64,000 bases of DNA from Takakia lepidozioides (taxonomy: Eukaryota > Streptophyta > Takakiopsida > Takakiales > Takakiaceae), in the NCBI GenBank assembly GCA_030704615.1, contig CM060731.1:84610756-84674755 (forward strand). The letters run 5' to 3'. This document shows positions 24,517-36,049 of the stretch, one piece after another. The position numbers were made by a program, and so were the translations under genes. The notes beneath the pieces are model-generated. The model did no database searches. It was not told the origin of the DNA and saw only the letters and a list, made by a program, of their open reading frames with translations. Position 1 is the first letter of the stretch. Each line of letters opens with the position of its first letter.

Positions 24517-26326
24517 GTGAGTAGATCCCGCGAGCAGAAAAATCCGTGAGCAGAAATCTGCTCACGCTTCAGGATCTGCCCACCTATAACCGCGGGCGCC
24601 TACTCGACTTAGAAGACCTATTACTGCGCATAGTGACCAATATTACAAGCTCGGTTATGGATGCTGCTGGGATGAATGAAGGATGAATGGCGGATGAATA
24701 TCTGTATGATGAATGAGACATGGATGAATGAAATAAATGAAATAATACAAAGTTGTTTTGTAGTAGTAGCTCCGAAATCCCCCGATCTCCGAAATCCTTT
24801 AAACCATGCTAGTCTTGCTTGCAAATCAATTGTGAAAGTGCAGTGTATTTTGCCAACAATGAATCCACATTGCTTTGTGGATTGAGGAGGGGTTACTTGT
24901 CATTTTCCCAGGTATCCAAGGTTGAGAGAAATGCTCACACCCAAATCTAAATAAGGCAGAGAGGTGAACTCGTGCTTTATAAATAAACATTTCAAAACAC
25001 GTACTGGGAATTAAGATGTCGTTTAATCCCCAACACCTACACACACACCGCCTTACCACCAAGGCTTGTTCGCCATCAGATTTTTTTGGGTGAATTTTTT
25101 TGGGGTTTTTGATTTTTCCATGAATTGTCATATGCCGACTCGTACTGGGAATTAAGATGTCGTTGACGACACCTTAATCCCCAGCACCTGCACACACACC
25201 GCCTTACCGCCAAGGCTTGTTCGCCATCAGATTTTTGTGGGTTGAATTTTTTTGGGATTTTTGGTTTTTCCATGAATTGTCATGTGCCAACTCGTACTGG
25301 GAATTAAAATGTCGTTGACGACACCTTAATCCCCAGCACCTGCACACACACCGCCTTACCGCAAAGGCTGTTCGCCATCAAATTTTTTTGGGTTGAAATT
25401 TTTTGGGTGATTTTTTTTGGGGTTTTGACGACACCTTAATCCCCAGCACCTGCAGACACACCGCCTTACCGCCAAGGCTGTTCGCCATCAGATTTTTTTG
25501 GGTTGAAATTTTTTGGGTGATTTTTTTGGGGTTTTGACGACACCTTAATCCCCAGCACCTACACACCGCCTTACCGCCAAGGCTGTTCGCCATCAGATTT
25601 TTTTTGGTTGAAATTTTTTGGATGATTTTTTTTGGGATTTTTGGTTTTTCCATGAATTGTCATGTGCCAACTCGTACTGGGAATTAAGATGTCGTTGACC
25701 ACACCTTAATCTGGCACATTCGGGGAAAAAGAAACAAAAAAAAACAGATTTTTTTATTTTTTATTTTTTATTTTTTTTCTTAAAAACTTGCTGGGAATTA
25801 AGAAGTCGTTGATGACACCTTAATCCCCATCTGCACACACACCGCCTTACCGCCAAGGCTTCTTCACCTGAAAGTTTTTTGGGTTGAAATTTTTTTGGTT
25901 GATGTTTTTGGGAAAAAAAATTCGGGGATTTTGGTTTTTCCGTAAGTTGTCAACTCGTACGGGGAATTAAGATGTCGTTGACGACACCTTAATCCCGAGC
26001 ACCTGCACACGCACCATGGTTCATTCATGTCGCTCATTTTTCATCCAAAAGTCATCCAACATTCATCTATTCCTTTTTTCATTCATCTCAAAACCATTCA
26101 TCCGGCAGCTTTTAATAGCACATTCGTACCATATGGTCGTCACCTAGCAAGGATTCTTCTGTCGGATGGGGTGGAGATTGCGTCCGTGCAGTGTAGTTTT
26201 TGTCCACGGCAATAGGCCATCTTCTTCCCTCGGTTGTAGGCTCCCATTCACTAATTTGCTCACGCTTAAGGGATTTTGCTCATGTTTACCACTTAAAGCG
26301 TGAGCGTGCTCACGTGAACTGCTCAC
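24517..26326. mobile_element. Non-autonomous inverted-end element with satellite core, copy 2
   Basis: This is the inverted partner of 1812-4552. Its left edge (GTGAGTAGATCCCGCGAGC, then GTGAGCAGAAATCTGCTCAC) is the reverse complement of the right end of copy 1, including the shared CCGCGGTTATAGGTG and CGCAGTAATAGGTC words and the ATTCATCC-rich zone. Its right edge (reverse complement AAGCGTGAGCAAATTA, GGCCTATTGCCGTGGACA, CACTGCACGGACGCAATCT) matches the left end of copy 1. The core holds a different but related tandem array. No coding capacity; no clear target duplication. Confidence 0.7.
25005..26005. repeat. Tandem array, about 110-160 bp period, with shared hairpin
   Basis: Units carry GGGAATTAAGATGTCGTTGA then CGACACCTTAATCCCC (a hairpin), CACACACACCGCCTTACCGC, AAGGCTTGTTCGCCATCAG and a T/G-rich run. 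About seven or eight units are present, some shortened. The hairpin core is the same as in the 2.2-3.9 kb array, although the rest of the unit differs except for one unit near 25690-25720 that carries the CTGGCACATTCGGGG flank of the other array. Confidence 0.8.
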
Positions 26327-26389
26327 ATGATAGCTACCCTCATCAAAATTGCTTACCATTTGTTATTGCCTCAGGTTGCTATGTCTCAC

Positions 26390-27150
26390 AAAATGTTGGC
26401 CAAATGGCCCCATCTAAAATTCTCTACTGCATCTTGGAAGGCTGTGTGGAAAGATGTTTGGTTGAAATTCCGCCCATCCAAATATAATGCCTTCATGTGG
26501 CGTCTTTGCAACAAAATTCTGTCTTTTTCTTACCATAGATCCCCCCCCTCTTCTGCTCTTCCAGTTCTCTTCGAACTCCAGAGACATTAGAGCATGCTTA
26601 GTTTGGTGCACATTTGCCCAGGCGGTCTGGTTCAAAATTTGTCTTTTCTTTCTTCCTTGGAAATCTCTCCCCACTAATGATCTCCATCTCCTCTTGTTCA
26701 ATGTTCAAGGATGCATAATTTGGTGCTCTGACCAGGTTTGGTGCTCCCTCAGGGCCATTTCTTTTTGGAGCATTTGGAAAGCCAGATGTTCTTTTATTTC
26801 TGATGGTAAACACATCTCCATCTCTCTCACTCTTTGCAACATTTACTCGGACTAATCGAGGGGAAAAAAAACGTGGGGTATGTTGTTGGATTCAGTATGC
26901 AGATGTGGTGAAAGCCGAAAGCGGGCACTCCTTGCCAACTTTGACCCCGATTGGGCCAGAAACGGAGTTCTCTGCCAACAACAACCCGCTTCCCACCTTG
27001 TCTGGTCCCATTCCTTCCCTCCAGGATGGGGAGCCTCCTAGTCCCTGGAGCTCCCCTGTGGAGGAGGATGATATGCACGTCAAATGGCGTCACCCTGAAA
27101 AATCGTCAATCCAAGGTTCAAGCTCACTTGAATTTCGAGCCGCTTCACCG
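26390..27150 (+). pseudogene. LINE 3' end with zf-RVT domain
   Basis: The first frame (26390-26590) gives KFSTASWKAVWKDVWLKFR, then PSKYNAFMWRLCNKI. A shifted frame (to 26855) gives a CTFAQAVWFKIC motif, FLPWKSLPTNDLHLLLF and SFWSIWKARCSFI. This is the zf-RVT domain at the C-terminus of plant non-LTR polyproteins (W..VW....P.K...F.WRL ... W.IWK.R). The frame shift near 26580 and the missing RT domain make it a dead 3' fragment. It abuts the satellite element at its left. Confidence 0.75.
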
Positions 27151-27159
27151 TAAGCGTTG

Positions 27160-27640
27160 AGCTCTCTGCAGTTGCCATGGTTGTCTTGGTGCCACCTTTG
27201 GGCCAGCTCGAGGCCTCAGTTCTTTTTTTAGTTACTACCTTATTTGTTTTGGTTCATTCTTTCTGCTCCTCCTTTTTAGCTTCCGCACCGCTGCAGCAGT
27301 TTAAGGCTTCTTTTTTCAATCCAACTCCCTTTACTTCCTTAGTCACTTTGGTCGCTTCTTTCCTTCCTTTATGCTTGTGTCTTCTTCGCCTATAAGACTG
27401 AGCTCTGTTTCTCGTTCCAAGACCAGGTCTAGCTAGCCTTGTCCTCTAACTAATGTTTTAGCTTCAACCCTCGGGGTTTGTTTTGGGTGCCACCCGATCT
27501 CTATGATGTACCCTCATGGTTTTCTGACGCTGGTTATTTTTCCAGCTCGCCTCCGTCCATTTTCTTTAAAAAATAAGATTAAAATATTAAAAACTAGGTG
27601 GCGCCACTAGCCTTGGTGCCAGTACAAGTAGGTTGATTTA
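27160..27640. other. Likely LINE 3' untranslated region
   Basis: T-rich, low-complexity plus-strand sequence downstream of the zf-RVT fragment. No gene seen. Confidence 0.35.
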
Positions 27641-27644
27641 TTGA

Positions 27645-27835
27645 GGGACGCGGTCCTATGGCATCGCTTTGTGTACCAAAGGTGAAAGCATGTAAATTTT
27701 AAGGGATTTAAGAATCTATTGGAGAATATTTAGTGAACAAGTAGATGAAGACATATGCATCATTAAATCAACCCTCATAATCATCTACAACCACTCGTGG
27801 TTGATTTAGTGGGGGTTGTCGATGATAGTTGATTA
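27645..27835 (+). repeat. Dispersed repeat, copy 1 of an inverted pair
   Basis: Blocks TTTAAGAATCTATTGGAGAA, CAACCCTCATAATCATCTAC and AACCACTCGTGGTTGATT match, in reverse, the segment at 41610-41805. The motif AACCACTAGTGGTT at the core is itself palindromic. It resembles a small MITE. Confidence 0.65.
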
Positions 27836-27849
27836 CATGGGCATTTGGT

Positions 27850-28534
27850 ATTCCTTACTTGGGAACTGCGGTGTCACCGTGCCTGCTTGTCTTGCGGATT
27901 TGCTCACGCAATGCTGCCAAATTCCGCTGGCAGTGTGTGGCATCATTAGCAGTGTAATAACTAGCAGCTGGGCTCGCAAGAATGGCAACCGTGCTGCAAA
28001 ATGTCCGGCTTAAATCGGCAAGGGTCTAATAGAAAGGTAAGGGTTGATTAGCGTAGGTGGAGACGGACAGGAGGACAATGCTTATGCCAGGTATTGTCGA
28101 TCTGTTTCTAAGAGTGGCAAGGAAGAAGGTTACTGCCTGCCCAAGTGTCGAGCTCAAGGCATAACCCAGCTGAGCTTATGGAGTGTTGCAATACGTCTTC
28201 CACCCAAATATCCTCTTCCACCAGCTCAAATTTTTCATCAACTGCAGCACTGTTTGTTTGTGCCGCAGCAGACCGCTGGAAGCACTTCGAAGTGAAGATG
28301 CGCTCAGTTTCCTGTCCTGATGGTGCTACCTTGGTTTGCTTTGGATGGATGTCGATACATATTCTCTGTAGGTGCTCTATGGAGTCAGATAGGCCGAGAT
28401 ATCCCTGGACTGTCGTCATCGAAGTAAAGGGCTCCCGGAGGATGCTGGAGAGCGCCTGACACGGGGACATCAGAATGGATAGAGGGACGTAGGCGGCTGC
28501 TGGACAGCACCGCCGCGGGCACAGTACCGGCAGC
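27850..28534 (+). promoter_or_regulatory. Upstream and 5' region of the At1g27850-like gene
   Basis: Contains the presumed promoter. A conserved-looking peptide HRRGHS is encoded at about 28508-28525 in frame with and just before the chosen start, but an in-frame TAG lies upstream, so either a further 5' exon is spliced in (AG sites at 28490-28507) or translation starts at 28535. I cannot place a TATA box with confidence. Confidence 0.35.
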
Positions 28535-31500
28535 ATGGTGAAGGAGAAGGACGAAGACCTGGCCTTGTTCAAGGATATGCGCAACAGGGAGCACACTCAG
28601 TTCTTGCATCCAAACACTCAGGACCTCGAAGCCTCTCTCTGTATGCCTTCCTCCTAGCCACTCATCCCCTATCTCCTTTTCATCCCCCCTCCCTTTGTCT
28701 TTTTGGGTATCTCCGTGTCCGCGACTGCGCTCTTTCAGCCGTCTCGGGACCATGCGCTCAGAAGTTTTGTGGCAAGCATTTGCAAGTTACAATCAGAAAG
28801 ACAGATTTTTTCCAAGCACCTCATGCCATGTTTAGTGTCAGGTGTAGGCCGGGCAGAGAGAGAAACTCAGGCGAGGCCAAGGAAAGTTGGTCACGCATTC
28901 TGGCACTATTCGTGATTGATAATACCACCGAGAGCTAACAGTGGAAGCAGATAGCCGTTGCACGGTGGGCAGGGCAAGTAGGTGAACCACAAAACCAATG
29001 AAAATGATGTGATGTGAAGGTGGAGAGGTTGAAGGCTGAGGGCAGCATAGAAGGTGTAAGATTGAGTCACGGTCACATACGGACATGGCAGATATATGAA
29101 AGGGGTTTTTGGACGGCCTCTAGAGTGGAGGGTTTATCCTCTCGATTCTTGAGCATTGTACATACTATCTGGCTCATTTTCATTGTCAAGTTGTGTAATC
29201 TTCTCTGGACACACTGTGTCCGAGGGAGAATGGGTGTTTGTCATAATACCCAAATTATGGTCAATTCTTACATACAATCCAGTACATTGCTTTAGGAAGG
29301 CAGAGTGGCCATCTGTGAAAAAATCTAGACATGAGGAGAGGACTACAAGTGGATAACATGGTTGGCGTAACTTGAAAAATGGAGGAAATGATGACTGTCA
29401 TGGGAGGGAGTGAGTTATTAACTGAGATTTGTGGTTTCTGTTGTAGCCACAAAGTTTGGTGGACTATCAGGATACCAAGGTGCAGCACCCCCCATCAAAC
29501 GAAAAGGAGTGGGCAGTGACTTGCTCAATTCTGATATAGACAAGAATGACTATGACTGGTCAGCTTCTTCTTCCTATATGTTTGTGGTTTGCTCAAGTCT
29601 GTGTACACTCAACCTCTTCCTTTCAGCCTTTAAAACTACTTTCACCTCCTAATAGTAACCTGCATCAATAGGATGATGAGCATTTGCAATGGAGTCGTAA
29701 AAAATAGGAAAGCTGGTTTCCAGGATTTTCTAGCTAGATATCCACATTTTATCTCCAAGAAGGTCTGCAGTATGATGTAATTTAGTGTGGAAGCAAAAGC
29801 TTACAGTTCAACTGTTGGTAACCTTGTTTTGATGCAAAGTATGTCTGTCTATACTGTAATAGGATTCTAACCTATCAAAAATATTGCACTTATCTCAAAA
29901 CTGAAATGTGGCCTTTTCTCAATCAAAGCCTGTTACATAGGTGTACAACCAAGAAGTTTTGCAGTAGCTCTTGACATTGCCCCCCTTCAAACAAGTCCTG
30001 TTTCTTCCTATCTTCTTGGACCCTTTAAGCAGCAAGTTCACTTTCTCTCCCCCTCTCTCTCTCTCTTGTCCCTTTCCGGCAAACAACGGCAAACGTCTTA
30101 TGAGTACATTCTCTTGTCCCTTTCCTTGCCTTGGAAGTCTGGTGACGTTAATGTTTTGATGACTAAGGGAAGTGCATATGACCTGGGGTTGTTCTGATAC
30201 TACAGGCTATTGACACCCCCAGCCACACCACTCTTTCCATCACTGGATAACGAATCAGCAGCTTGTATCTCCTTGCATCAAGCTGTTCTGAAGAATTCCT
30301 CTCTCTCTGCCATCAAGACATCAAGAGTAAGTTTCCATCTGAATGCCAGTTTGGTCTTCCACTGCACACTTCAGGAGGTTTTCCCAGCTTACTATTGTTC
30401 ACAAAGGCGTGCAAGATGTTTAAATCTGTTGACCTTAAGGCTCTTTCTGAGATATTCTGTGTGGATCCGCAGATATCAAGCGGCCGATCAGACCCTTCTC
30501 CAAAAGCCACACGAGGCAATCCAAGCCCTCGTAGGGCGAGCAGTGGAAGCCCGTTTCATAGCAATTCTAGATCACGAGCATATCCAGCACCTGCTGATAC
30601 TCATAACTCCCCGCCTTCCACGCCAACCAGATCTTCCACCCCTACGAGACCTTCAACACCTACAGCAAGGCTGTCCTCTTGTATGCCTAGGCACTCAAAT
30701 CCATCAGCAAGGACCTCCACCCCTACAGCTAGGCCTTCCAGGCCTTCTACTCCTACAGGTAGGCCCTCCACTCCTACACTGCAACGGTCAAGTTCAAGCC
30801 CTGTAAGTCGTCGGCTGTCTGCTTCTGCTAGGACTGGTCCTTCTCCTACTAGAGGCACCAGCTCAACTGGCTCAAGAGCCGCCCGAGGATGCTCCCCTGT
30901 CAGAGGCAGCAGCCGGGGAAGCTCTCCGGCAAGATGCAGCAACCCAGCACCTGCAAGGGGCCGGTCATCATCACCAAGGGTGCATCCTGCCTTGCCAGAT
31001 GACTTCCTGTCTGAGACCCCCCCAAATTTGCGCACCTTAGACCGACCCACCTTAGCTCCACCAAGGCCTGCAGGGTTTAACAGTGGTAGGGTGCTAACCT
31101 CTGAAGGTCTAGAAAGAAATGGAAAGTCCCGGGGCCATGCCACCTCCCTGACTTTTTTCTGGAGCCATAGCTCCAATAGCCAGGACCAAGAGCGCTCCAG
31201 TTTCCAGTCTAGTCGCGCATCGTCTGACGATGACAGTAGTTTTGAGGCATCTTCGCAGTCTGTGGTATCGAGCAGGAGAGTCACCCCGGAGTGGACAGGT
31301 TATGGACGGCGGTCGGCAGTACCGAAAGAAGACCTCCTGTATCCGCGCACAAGCCTGCAGGTGAAGCAACCTTTGTCCCAAGGAGATTTGCCTCACACCT
31401 CATTTTCCAGAAAGTCTCTGGACTCTACTTCACGCCAGTTGGTAAGCAATATGTCAGCTGTACAGGTTTCAGTGTGAGGTGTATATGCTGTTGTTATCTT

Positions 31501-34500
31501 GACATGTCTTGCAGTTTTAATCCAGAGCTATAAACAAGGGCACTTCTGAGGTCCTAAGATTTAATAGCTGGAATCTTGGACTGCAGTCAGGCTTTGTTGA
31601 GTTTCCTGTCCTAGTGTGTGCATGAGGCTTGCCAGGGACAAGTGCAGATTCTTTCAGTCAAAATGAATCTCGGCCCTGGCATGTTGTCACACATGACAAT
31701 CACAAAAAAGCTCCCTTGCAGTTGCTGCATTAAGACTTACCTGTTGGACTTGCCATGCCAATCAACCTTACATGCAGTCCTGACTCACTGATGTATGTCA
31801 TGCAAATTACAGGATGTCCATCGAAGCTCACCCAATGGCTACAGACCTGTCATGACAACCACCTCAATCTCATCATTCCACAGCAGCAGGGCCTCTACCT
31901 CCCTTACGAAACCGCACACGGGTACAGATTCAAAGCCAACGACTCCGAGTAGCAGTGCCAGTTCTGACCAGGGTGCTAGTGTGGTACCTAACAGTGAGGC
32001 AGAGGAGGACTCGATGAGTGACAGAGGGAGACCATTGTCACCAGGGGGACAAACTGAGGTGCTTGTGCTTGATAAAGAGGCGGTCAAGAGCAGCAGCTGG
32101 GATATCCAACAATATGAGCGGGACAGCAAGCCACATGAGCTCGCATACATGGATAGGAATGATGTGGAGAGTGTCCCTGGCTCCAAGGGGACAAACTTGG
32201 GTCACGATGACTACTTCCCTAGTTATATGAGTTACGAGCAAACCCAGTCCGAAGTGAAGGAGTTCAAGTGGGCCCCAGGGTTTGGTTTAGTGAGGGAAAA
32301 AGATAAGGTACATTCATTCAGCTTCTTGGAAAACCATATCTCGGCAAACAGTACTGAGCCTGAGCTTGGGAGTATGGCCATCACCTTTTCAGTCCCCAAG
32401 GTTCAGATGGCCTGTCAGGAAGGTGGTGAGTCTGCTAGAATCAGAGGGAATGAATGCTCCCACAATGAGGATGTACAAAAAGGGCTGCATATGGTGAGAC
32501 AAGCAGATGAATTGATCATCTACGATTGCCATCCTGAGGGCAGTAACTCAGAATACTTCAAAGACCCTAAATGTGCACAGGGAGCTGTAGATAACATGGT
32601 ATTCAAAGTTGAGACTGCTTGTGTGGACGTTGCGGGATTGGTTATGTACAAAGGGAGAGGCCGCCAGCAACAGCCCCTAGATTGTGCAATCGAGGATGAC
32701 GAGATTGGCTTGTGTCAACATGTGCACAGTCCTAACTTGGACTTCAGCAAGGAGTCAGAATGTGGGAGTGATGTGACCTCTTTGCCTCTCAATGTTACTC
32801 TGTCTTGCCATGATGTTTTGGGCCCCAAGGGAATTGGGCAATCAGAGAGCCCAAATTGCAAGGAGGAGGTACAACCAGTGTTCAGTGGGGAAAAGGAGAG
32901 GGACAAGATGCGCACCTGTAGTCCTTACCAGCACCTTAGCTTGGAACAATGTCAGGATTCTCACACTGTGAACATCAACTTTTTGGGTCAGAAGGACAAG
33001 GCTCATTGTCATGGATCAGGTGATCCCACTAGAAACAGAGGTGAAGAAAGCTCACATTGTGAAAAGGAGGTAGAGGAGAGGGACAACAATGAAGTTCATT
33101 GGTGTGACTGTGTAGAAGACTTATGCAAGAAGCATATTGACAGAGTAGATGGTTGTGGAGCAAAGGTGGAGGCTCCTGGTCTGGATACTGATGAGCCCAA
33201 GGTTCATGGAATAATTAGGGGGTTTCAATGTAAGAGACAGATACGGAACGTGGAGGATTGGCAGAGGGAGACAGACAAGAAACCCAGGTCTCACTCCTTT
33301 GTGGCCTCCAATATGAAGTTACGTGATGCGGTGGCCTGCAGGAGTGCAGGTGAAATCTCTTCTGAATCTAAGGTTGAAAGCCCTGCCCAAGAGGCTGCTA
33401 AGGTCCCTGCAAGGAGAGGAAGGGAAAGCTCTATGCTCAGAAAGAAGGACAAGGCATTGGATCTGGAGATTGAAAAGGAAAGCAATGAAGTTCGGCAAGA
33501 GATGAAGTTCGGGAACCAGGATGGAGAACAGCTCATTAGCAAGGTTGAGGGCCCTAGTCAGATAGTTGGTCAGATATTTCATACAAATGGAGCTGGCTGG
33601 AGAGAGAATGGGAAGCATTACCAAGAAGCTCAAAAATCAATAAATATTGGGAGGATGACTGACAGCATGCTTCTGGATAGCCTTGTGGAGGACCCTTGCT
33701 TAGAAGCTTGTCACACACCTAGGTGTGGTAGCGACAATGCCTTAGCTCGAGACATTTTGAGTTGCGCAATTTGTGAGTCCACTGTAAATGTGCGTATGCT
33801 GCAGCCTGATGAGCCAGAGAATGCTTGCAGTCAGGAATCTGAAGGACAAGATGGTCAGGAAATTGGTCATAGACAAGTCCCAGCTGAGGAGCAAGCATTT
33901 GTTGATATCCCAGAGGACCCATGTGGAGGTGTGGTGCGGCAAACAGGTGCTTCCAATTTCAGTGATATGTGGTCCAATGATGCGGAGACAACTTGTCTTG
34001 AACCCCTGGATGTTGAAACCAACGCCCCTCCTGTTCAATATAAGAATTGTAAGTACACACATCCAAAGGAAGTGCTTGAGGCAGCTGATATGCATGATTC
34101 AAGAGAGCCACATATCTCTTTGGAGTTGGATGCAGAATTATGTGACAGTGGCAAGCCCTCTCTGGAACTGAAAGGCATGGCATACTGGGTAGATGAATCC
34201 AAGTCTGTTTCACTTGGTGAGCCAGGGACGGAGTTAAAGCAGGTGGAAAGCCCAGATTCAGACCACGGGACTTCCCTGGCTGTAGTCCTAGAGCAAAGTA
34301 ACAAGGTCAATCATAGCCTTGTTGAGCATTTTGATCCCAAGTGTTACCCCAGCTGGGAGGAAGTGCAGAACTGCAATCCACAGGAGCGATCAGTTGAGGC
34401 AGCAACCAATTTTGGGGCTTCCAGAGGTGAACTGGAGACCAGAAAAGGTGACCTTGTAAGAGATGTAAGGGCACTTGATGGTTTAAAATGTGAGGAGTCC

Positions 34501-36041
34501 CAGCACAGCAACAAAACCCCAGTTGGTGACAAGGCATGTGAGGACAGGAACATGGATATAAAGGATGAATCTGACTGGGAGATGGTCAAGGCTGTGAAGG
34601 GCATTGAAATGTCTACGGGAATGATCTTACCTTACTCAAAGATGGTACAAATAGTGGACAGCGTGGACCAAGTTAAAGAGCAGATCGTGGAGAAGGTTAA
34701 ATCAACAGGCTCTAGCAATGGAAAGCATTTGTCTTCCTTCAGATTTGGGCGTAAAAAGAATGCTGCAGGTGAGCTGGAGAATAAAATCACTCCTAGCGTG
34801 GGTGTGGAGGTTTCTGAGCAGGCACCTTGCAATGGTAAGAAGTTCAATGAAAGTGCTAAGCTGGCAGGTAGTCGACAAATCAGGAAGACGAGGTCAGTGA
34901 GCGCCACTTCTGCTGCTCTTGTGGTTCAGCCTGGTGGTGCACAACTAAGTGAGTGCCGTTCCGAGGGGAGAGCGACAGACGAGCAGAACCAGAGTAGATT
35001 CTCAAACATCACAGTGCGTTCTGGCTCAGTTGCAGAAAACTTTGAGTGGGAGCATAGTTCTCTAGGTATCTTCTGCCATTTGTGATATACCGCATTAGTT
35101 ATGGCCCACAGCCAGCCACAGATGTTAAGGTGGTTCTTAATGAGAGGTGGACAAGGGAGTGCAAACTGGCGTGTCTATTGGAGGGAGGAAAGGGGACAGC
35201 TGTGTATCAGGAGGGTATAAATTGTTGTTGGTTATTGTTATGACAAGAAGAGTCTGAAGAGTATAGGATTGTTCCAGCAAGCTTCTCTGCCAAAGGGTAG
35301 AATATTCTCTAGGACATGGCATTCAATGTGCTATGGTGACTAAATGCACATTTGACCGTGTACACGCGCAAGCCTATTGACTGCATGAATTAATTACCTC
35401 TGACAGAGTTAAATGGTATTGGGAAGTGCAAATGCATGTTGTTTCAAAACACTGTTTGAGAATGAACAGACAGACATGTTGATGCCAGTGAAAGCTAATT
35501 TGACATGGTGGTAATGTGGATTATTGCAGAAGCGACTGGCGGCAGCAGCTACGGCAGCCAGAGCAGGTGTGAACAGACGTTGGTTCCAGGGACTATGACA
35601 CTTGCAGAGGTCACAGACAGAATTTTGTTTTGCAGCAGCATTATCCATGACTTGGTTTATCAGGCGGCTGAGCTTGCCAGCAAGAAGGACGAGACACAAG
35701 TCAGAGGGTCCAGTCCTTCCTTGGGATACACAGTTTTTGGGCTCTCAGAGGTAGACAGCATGAATCTGTCGGGGTCAGAGTTGTTGGACATCGGCAACTG
35801 GAAGGAGCATGAGCGGCACGGCGCAGGGATGGGAGTAGGGTCCTTGGTACAGCGCTCGCTCAAGTACCTGCCCACTATGCAGCTTGATAATCCAGCAGAG
35901 GGTCTCACTTCACGGTATTTCTTCAGTCCCAGTGAAGAAGGAATAGTGGCCAAAGATCGGCAGGAGCTGTCTGTTAGGTTGAGAGGTGGGGACAAAGTGA
36001 GTGCCAAACAGAACAGTAAATGTCGTTGTTCTATCCTGTGA
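28535..36041 (+). CDS. At1g27850-like Ser/Pro/Arg-rich protein
   Basis: Six exons close in phase and give 1690 aa: 28535-28640, 29447-29558, 30206-30326, 30473-31441, 31813-35065 and 35530-36041. The N-terminus reads KEKDEDLALFKDM, followed by SDLLNSDIDKNDYDW and LLTPPATPLFPSLD, all signatures of this plant family. Residues about 114-340 are a basic low-complexity region with RPSTPT-type repeats and SPTRGTSS; ETPPNLRT and FSRKSLD motifs follow. Exon 5 (about residues 437-1520) is a very long acidic insertion with no domain I recognise. The last exon holds the conserved CEQTLVPGTMTL and DRILFCSSIIHDLVYQAAEL block and ends CRCSIL, a CaaX-type prenylation signal. Related proline-rich basic proteins are reported to associate with microtubules; the role here is inference. 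The true N-terminus may extend upstream. Confidence 0.85.
29559..30205 (+). repeat. Intron 2 with an isolated LINE-type tail motif
   Basis: At about 30090-30115 the intron carries GGCAAACGTCTTATGAGTAC then ATTCTC, the same 3'-tail word found in the Msp1 introns. It is in sense orientation and flanked by CT-rich sequence. No LINE coding part is attached. Confidence 0.6.
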
Positions 36042-36049
36042 GACATGCT

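Noticed and set aside
28108-28596. 162-codon minus-strand frame upstream of the At1g27850-like gene
   Set aside because: It overlaps the first exon on the other strand and shows no recognisable domain.
30601-31284. 227-codon minus-strand frame
   Set aside because: Antisense shadow of the Ser/Pro-rich exon; its Leu/Gly/Val repeats mirror the sense-strand repeats.
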